This document shows, piece after piece, positions 58,779 to 64,000 of a DNA stretch of 64,000 bases. Positions within the stretch are counted from its first letter, which is position 1. Each line of letters starts with the position of its first letter. The stretch is from Phoronis australis (taxonomy: Eukaryota > Phoronida > Phoronidae). A program made the translations under genes and the position numbers. The notes under the pieces are model-generated. The model made no database searches. It was not told the origin of the DNA and saw nothing but the letters and a program-made list of their open reading frames with translations. The stretch is from contig NMRA01000182.1 in NCBI GenBank assembly GCA_002633005.1, forward strand, positions 693,198 through 757,197, read 5' to 3'.

Positions 58779-59060
58779 GGCCCTGTCCACACGGCTCCAT
58801 TTCAATTTGAAGACCCAGCTTTTTCTTTGCACTTTCAAAGAATTCTCCATTCTCGTGTATCCTTTTGCACTGTTCTTAAAATTCCTCCGTGCACGCGCAT
58901 CGTTTTTCATCCTTTTCAAACATTCTCTCGTTCTCACAAATTCATTGGAAGACCTGTGGACGGAAGTCATACTCGAAACAAAAAGTAGCCTCCTTAAATG
59001 CTTGCGCTTTCAAAGTTTACCTATTTGACCTTTCTAATTCAGTGAATGCTTTCAGGACAA
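58779..59060. mobile_element. hAT-like MITE fragment
   Basis: Begins AGGCCCTGTCCACACG, a form seen at hAT-type termini, followed by a pyrimidine-rich body with TTTTCAAA and ATTCTC repeated lines. I could not find a matching right terminus, so it is truncated or misassigned. Confidence 0.4.
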
Positions 59061-59179
59061 ATGTGAACGGAGTCGTTTTGACAGGAAGCGAGCACATTTT
59101 GATATTCAGAAATGACAACAACAACTGCAACATTAACAGTGATAATAACAGTATACGGACAATAATAATAATAATAATA

Positions 59180-59845
59180 GTAATAACCAGAAAGATTACT
59201 GTCACGGTGAAACAATAATGGACACTGCGTGTGCGTTTTACTGGAAGTGTTACAGGAAGTTATTGACAACAACCCGTTTACTAATGTGAAAAGGAAGTCC
59301 GTAAAACTATAGGAGAAAATAATTGTTGATAATTTGATGTTCTTTGCAACAATTGGCCCTTGCCGGTGCATCATGAGCTCTGATGAGAGAAGAAATGTAA
59401 ACTCAATGAAAAGTGTGGTCAGTGCTAAGAATCACAGATCCCTAACTTTAAGCACTTTAGAATACAAGATGAATGGATTGGTAAAAATTCCAGAAGAAAA
59501 ATGAACGTAATGACCCCATGTTTGCACCAAATGACCTACTAACAGATATGTAAATTTGAAGTGTGTATCTCAAAATTTTAGTTTGCACCTAATGTCCTTT
59601 GACCTGTTTAATATGATTGGATGAATCGATTATTTAGGAAAGTTTTTTTTTAAATTCCCTTGTTGACTTATACCTGAGCACCAAATTTAAAAAAGAAGGA
59701 GTAGCGTTTTGAAAATTACATGTCCTTTGCACCAAATGACCTCTTCCGGTGCATGATAAGCCTCTTTGGTAGAATTATTTCAAAGTCCGTGTAAAGGGTG
59801 TTTAATGCTGCGAATCAATTGTTTAACTGTTGACACGTCAGAATA
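59180..59845 (+). repeat. Array 4: two units of the ~400-bp repeat
   Basis: CCGGTGCAT-ATGAGC/ATAAGCC hallmarks lie near 59,362 and 59,746. ATGACCCCATGTTTGCACC and TGTCCTTTGACC (59,593-59,604) lie between. Same orientation as array 3. An (AAT)n tract lies at 59,160-59,180. Confidence 0.7.
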
Positions 59846-60060
59846 CTAGCGAATAAATAAAAACAATTAATAAATAAAAATAGATAAATAACAAAGAAGA
59901 GATAAAAACAAATATGTAAATATCTTTTTCAGTGCAATAAAAACAAATATATGATAATATAACAATAATAAAATTAGTACATATACAGTAATAGTAAATA
60001 TAATTATCTTTTAGATCTGAATGTATTAAGACTACAGAAAGAAATGAAAGAAAGAAATTA
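59846..60060. repeat. AT-rich low-complexity tract
   Basis: Dense AAATA/ATAAAT and AACAAAT runs. An 80-codon minus frame here is only a product of composition. Confidence 0.7.
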
Positions 60061-60598
60061 GAAGCATCAATGGGCATAGAATACGCTTATCAGTAGTTCT
60101 CAAAATCATGCAAACAAATTGCGAAAATTTCTACATGAGCAATCAAATGCAGGGAACAGTAAAGACATTAAGTTCAAATCACCCAGTCATCAGTTTCAAG
60201 CAAAAACACCCTTTGTTTCAATCGTGAACATCATCTATCTTAATCAGTGGAGAAGCAAGAAAGCTTTTGCAAGAATGTTCAACTAGTTGCTGCTGCAGCC
60301 GTGGGCAGTGCAAAAAGCATGGCTTAATGCAACCGATGGTGTGAACAAGATAATCAATAAGAACACGATAGCTACAAAGATTTTCCTTATCTTCAATTGA
60401 ATTTCTCACCGTATTCAGTTCTATGTCAGGCCTGTGAGAAGGCAAAAATTTCTGGGGGCACAAACTAATCTGACTTTCCAACCTACCCCCTTCATATCGC
60501 CACCCCCACCTTCGCACCCCCGGTGTCTGGATGTCACCATATTTGTACTGGACCCCTAAATATGAAAAAATCTATATCTTGTCAGAATATAGACTGAC
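60061..60598. other. Anonymous DNA
   Basis: No gene or element recognised. Confidence 0.4.
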
Positions 60599-60599
60599 A

Positions 60600-61248
60600 C
60601 TGTTTGTAGTTGTATTGTTTTGATTTGTTCGATTGGCATGACCCCTGAGTTCAGTACATTGATGATGTAATTTGTTTACTACAGAATAGTATGGACCTTT
60701 CTAGAAGACTCTAGCATGTCAGTGATTAACTCAGTCTGGAATATTCTAGAGACTAGTATATGTTTGTAGAATGATTGGGTAGATTCCGGAAAGTTCTAGA
60801 ACGTGCTTGAATTGGTGAAAAGTTCTAAAATAATGCATTAGTCTGTGAATACCCAGGCACGGATTTGTATTAGTCAGTTAAGCATAAAAGCAGTAAAGTT
60901 GTTAAGTGTTCAGCAGCCAGAGTAAAGCAATTAACAGTTAAACAGTGGAGAGCATTTCAGTTGAGTTGCAGCTAAGAAAATCAGTAGTTACACCGAGATT
61001 CAATGGAGAGCCAGCTATATAGACAGAAGATTATTTGAATCAGCGAGTGTAACAGTTGCTGGAAGTGTCTCAGAAGTTCATACAAGTCAAGGCTTCACAG
61101 CACGTGGCTGGAGCATAAAACTGGCATTACGTCGAAGGTTTCGTTTGAGAAGATTTGTGAACGTACGGTCGAGATTAATAAAAGGATTAACTCGAACCAG
61201 TCTTCAGTCTATCATTGCACCGAAAGCTATTAGCACCGGTCTGTAACA
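60600..61248 (+). repeat. LTR-like block with promoter and poly(A) signals
   Basis: The block combines upstream heat-shock elements (60,699-60,801), a TATA-like CATAAAAG at 60,893-60,900, an AATAAA at 61,177-61,182, and a CTGTAACA terminus at 61,248. This order suits a solo LTR. I found no second LTR, no target duplication and no adjacent pol, so the start is approximate and a host promoter is an alternative. Confidence 0.4.
60699..60801. promoter_or_regulatory. Cluster of heat-shock elements
   Basis: Three clusters of alternating 5-bp units: TTC-TA-GAA at 60,699-60,706; GAA-TA-TTC-TA-GAG at 60,739-60,751; and TTC-CG-GAA-AG-TTC-TA-GAA at 60,784-60,801, a perfect four-unit site. They lie 90-195 bp upstream of CATAAAAG. 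HSF trimers bind arrays of this form. Confidence 0.6.
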
Positions 61249-62566
61249 ACCTGTGCCCACCCACACACGGGGAAAACATGACAATATGCACACTCAATGT
61301 GTAGGCCACGAACAGTACTACTCTCTCCGGGGACTTTCAAATGTTCCCCATTGTTATTTGTATGTGTTGAACAATATTTTTTAGCTTTCAGACTTGTGAC
61401 ATACTTTTCCAGGAGTAATTGATGTTTACCTCATCAGCAAATATCTAATTTAATGGCATTCAACAATTGCGGTTGTCCACCAAAGTCCCAATTCCGTTGT
61501 TTAATTATTCCTCAAAATAGCCCCTCATTTCCACAAACGTTGCCGACTGAATTGGGGAAAATTCGAATGTACTTGGTGTTACTTTCAACAAGTGCACCTC
61601 ATGGACGTAAATGTATTGCAGTCGAAGATAAAATGTGTGAAGCAACTTCCCTCAATCTGACATGTTTTGAGTTGTTCTGGTAGGCGGCCATATTGGATTG
61701 AAGTTGCATACATTTCTCTGTTGTCGTATCATGTCAGGCGACTGATAAAGAGGGCTTTTGATTGTGAACGATGTCCTTATGTTACTACACAGCTGCAAAG
61801 AAGTACAGATCTGTGTGTCATGTGGTCACTCACGGAAAGCACACAGGGTGCAATGGGCGGAATGTAACACGCTGCGTCAAGGACAAGAATGTATTCAGCA
61901 ATAGGGTTACTGAACCAACAACTAACTCTAAGTGTAGAACGCCCCTTCATGGAGAGTGTCGGAAAAGCTCTAGTTGTACTTTGGTCTGTTGCACAATTAA
62001 AACTAGTCACCACGGTGGCAAACATGTAAAGGATTCTCATCGAGCATTTTGCGGCGGTCACTTCTGACCACACGCAGGTCATGTGACCAAACACCTCGAT
62101 TTGAGATTAGAGAAGGAGCGTGAGAGGAGTGCGTTCTGAGCGGTGACCATCGATTATTGAGGTTCATGACAATGACCTATCATTTATTATCTGCGTTTTC
62201 TTCGGTTGTTATGAAGCTAATACACTTTTTACAAACAAAGATAGCATATGTCACAAAACTCTGCGGTCTTATCGGGCGAGGATTAATGTTAATTCTTAAC
62301 CAGCTCACTGAAGATTCCATACAGTAACGAAAAAACCCACTTATGAAATATCCCTAATAGTTTGTCCCTCTAACCAAAATTTCTAGGTTATCATCAAATA
62401 TTTAACAGCACCACTGCTACTGTGTCACACTAAATGTTGTGCGCTACGACTCGAAAAGCTTGTAGCACTTGCCGCAGCTCATAATACTTGATGTTATTGT
62501 TTAAAGTACAATATTTTCAGATTGCGACATACTTTAAGTTCAGTTTGGCAAAGTGTCTATACTGCT
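61249..62566. other. Anonymous DNA
   Basis: Frames at 61,453-61,683, 61,667-61,867, 61,771-62,067 and 61,777-62,094 (minus) overlap each other and lack domains. A GGGGACTTTCAAATGTTCCCC hairpin lies at about 61,330-61,350. Confidence 0.35.
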
Positions 62567-63233
62567 CATGACGAATCCAAACAGGCAGTACACGACCCAA
62601 CCCCCACACTGTAGAATTCAATGATTTGTAATCATCCACCACTCTCCCATTGTGTGTGTTACCTGTTCATTTTTGCCAAGCCAAAAAGAAGGACACTTCC
62701 AAGTTCGAAAAATAAATATTTAATTAAGCAATTCAATTGACAATCCATTATATAATTAAATTAAGGTTATGTAAGACCTCAAAAAAATTTTAAATTTGGC
62801 TGATCGGATTCATATAAAACTTCCAGATAATATGCTTTATGCACTACTTTCAAAACGATGTTAGGAATTGTTCTTAAATAGATCCACTTTTCCATGAGGA
62901 GCTTTCAAAAAGATCACTTTTATGGTTTTGATAAAAAACTCCAAAGTTGCATGAAACGAAATGAAATGATATCTTATAAAACCATAGCAGCACTTCTGAG
63001 ATCTTGAACACTTGTTTATCAGGTCCTATATAACATTAAATTTCAAAAATTTTAAATCGAACATTTAAGTTATCGACATCTTCTAGCAAGCCCACGTCGT
63101 GGTTAAAACTCGTTGTACGTCAAAATCTAGCTTTCTCAAATAGAGCTTCTCTGTTTAAGGTGCTCTGGTTCATCCAAACATGAGGCTTTCATAAGCGAGA
63201 GTTTTTGAATCTTTGAAATTTAAAATCTGTTCT
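62567..63233. other. Anonymous AT-rich DNA
   Basis: A single CTCATGACGAATCCAAACAG motif at about 62,567 matches the short motif found in repeat K. No gene. Confidence 0.4.
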
Positions 63234-64000
63234 CTAATCGACGTCTTCTGCTATCAGTTCGCCAATAAAGGTGAAAGCTTCGCGTACCTCATTCTCTGCC
63301 GTTTCTGAGTCTGAGCCTGATTGGTTATGAGTTAAGGGTTCCTCACGTTCAACTCTAGAGGTGTCCATGACTGATAGTGTCTGGTCATCGGGTCGGGGTT
63401 CTTCAAAAGCGGAGGCTGTCTCCCAGTCACAGCCCGATCCATCCATAACGAGGTTGTGTCAAAGTATTCTTCGTATCCATTTCCTGCTTCTCCTTCGTAT
63501 GTGGATAATTCATCAAAATCATCGTATTCACACTCGTGTGTTGCCTTTCTCGCGACGTTGTCATCCTTCACCTGGCCGTAGATGCTACTGGCTGATGCAA
63601 TGCCACACTGAAGTGTTTTATCATCGATAGCATATTCATTCTTCAGGCTTTCTCTTTCCTCCACATGCGTACAGTCTCCCTCATTCAGTGGGACGTCATC
63701 GTTGTAGGCGTTAGCAACACTGGCGATGCCTGCAGCAGCGGTCCCATCTTCGCGAGAGTCAGTACCAGATGCAGTAGCGGCGGAAGCTGCACCATCAGCG
63801 ACCGTTGCACTGGTCGAAGCTACACTAGCAGTGCCCCTTGAAACTTCAAATACACTCTCTTCTTTTTCATAATTCTCTTTTTCTACAACTACAGACTCTT
63901 CCATCGTAGCATACGATTTCAAGTTCACGTTCGCACGCATCCTCTTGGGAGGTAGACCAGCATATCTCATCATTGGTTCGGTTTCAAAGTCGATGGATAG
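63234..64000 (-). CDS. Partial acidic, low-complexity ORF of unknown function, one frame break
   Basis: The minus frame is open from the window end (in frame upstream of the ATG at 63,973, reading LSIDFETEPMMRY) to about 63,470. An Ala/Ser/Thr-rich centre (AAGIASVANAYNDD) and an acidic stretch (DDFDELSTYEGEAGNGYEEY) follow. Near 63,450 the sensible frame moves by one and continues DWETASAFEEPRPDDQ to NEVREAFTFIGELIAEDVD and a stop at 63,234-63,236. The matched acidic composition on both sides suggests one protein broken by an indel. No domain recognised; a host protein or a transposon ORF are both possible. Confidence 0.5.

Noticed and set aside
58163-58792. 209-codon minus-strand ORF
   Set aside because: Its C-terminal third is translated tandem repeat, it overlaps a MITE-like segment, and it has no domain or splice context.

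Overview
ORGANISM. This is nuclear DNA of an invertebrate animal, most likely marine. It is AT-rich, has GT-AG introns with matched phases, and codes little. Most of it is decayed transposons of metazoan type: a Penelope-like element, Kolobok-like TTAA elements with a THAP domain, Ty3/Gypsy, two kinds of LINE and 5-bp-TSD MITEs. The ShKT + CUB + trypsin-fold gene fits a marine deuterostome or spiralian. The sequence alone does not fix the phylum, and nothing bacterial was seen. LAYOUT. 0-6 kb: anonymous DNA, a Penelope-like remnant (minus), a 54-bp-arm foldback and a tRNA-like SINE head. 6-15 kb: a nest of transposons. Two inverted Kolobok-like copies (A, B) lie beside an older repeat (K), which is cut up by a MITE and by another element family (I). 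16-21 kb: ~400-bp repeat arrays around a LINE RNase H remnant whose ORF carries a 28-bp minisatellite. 22-26.7 kb: Kolobok copy C, a GIY-YIG Penelope fragment and a second K copy that preserves an apparent empty site. 26.7-30.6 kb: a decayed Ty3/Gypsy body (gag, zinc knuckle, RT, RNase H, integrase). 30.6-42.6 kb: mostly anonymous, with three 5-bp-TSD MITEs and a Kolobok relative (D) that holds a perfect 98-bp hairpin and a P2X7R-type zinc-domain fragment. 42.7-57.15 kb: the one convincing host gene. 57-64 kb: repeats, an LTR-like block with heat-shock elements, and a partial acidic ORF on the minus strand running off the window end. THE HOST GENE. Nine solid exons plus one likely 36-bp exon join in perfect phase. 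They encode ShKT - CUB - proline linker - six-cysteine CC module - chymotrypsin-fold domain - stop. The fold keeps the R-IVGG activation site, the catalytic Asp and all ten cysteines of the five usual disulfides. The catalytic His is Arg and the catalytic Ser is Asn, so the product is predicted to be a secreted, processed but inactive serine protease homolog. The 5' exon(s) with the signal peptide were not found. A 3.6-kb LINE sits in its longest intron, splitting an array of ~415-bp repeats that often carry a TGACCTTTGAC (DR1-like) motif.
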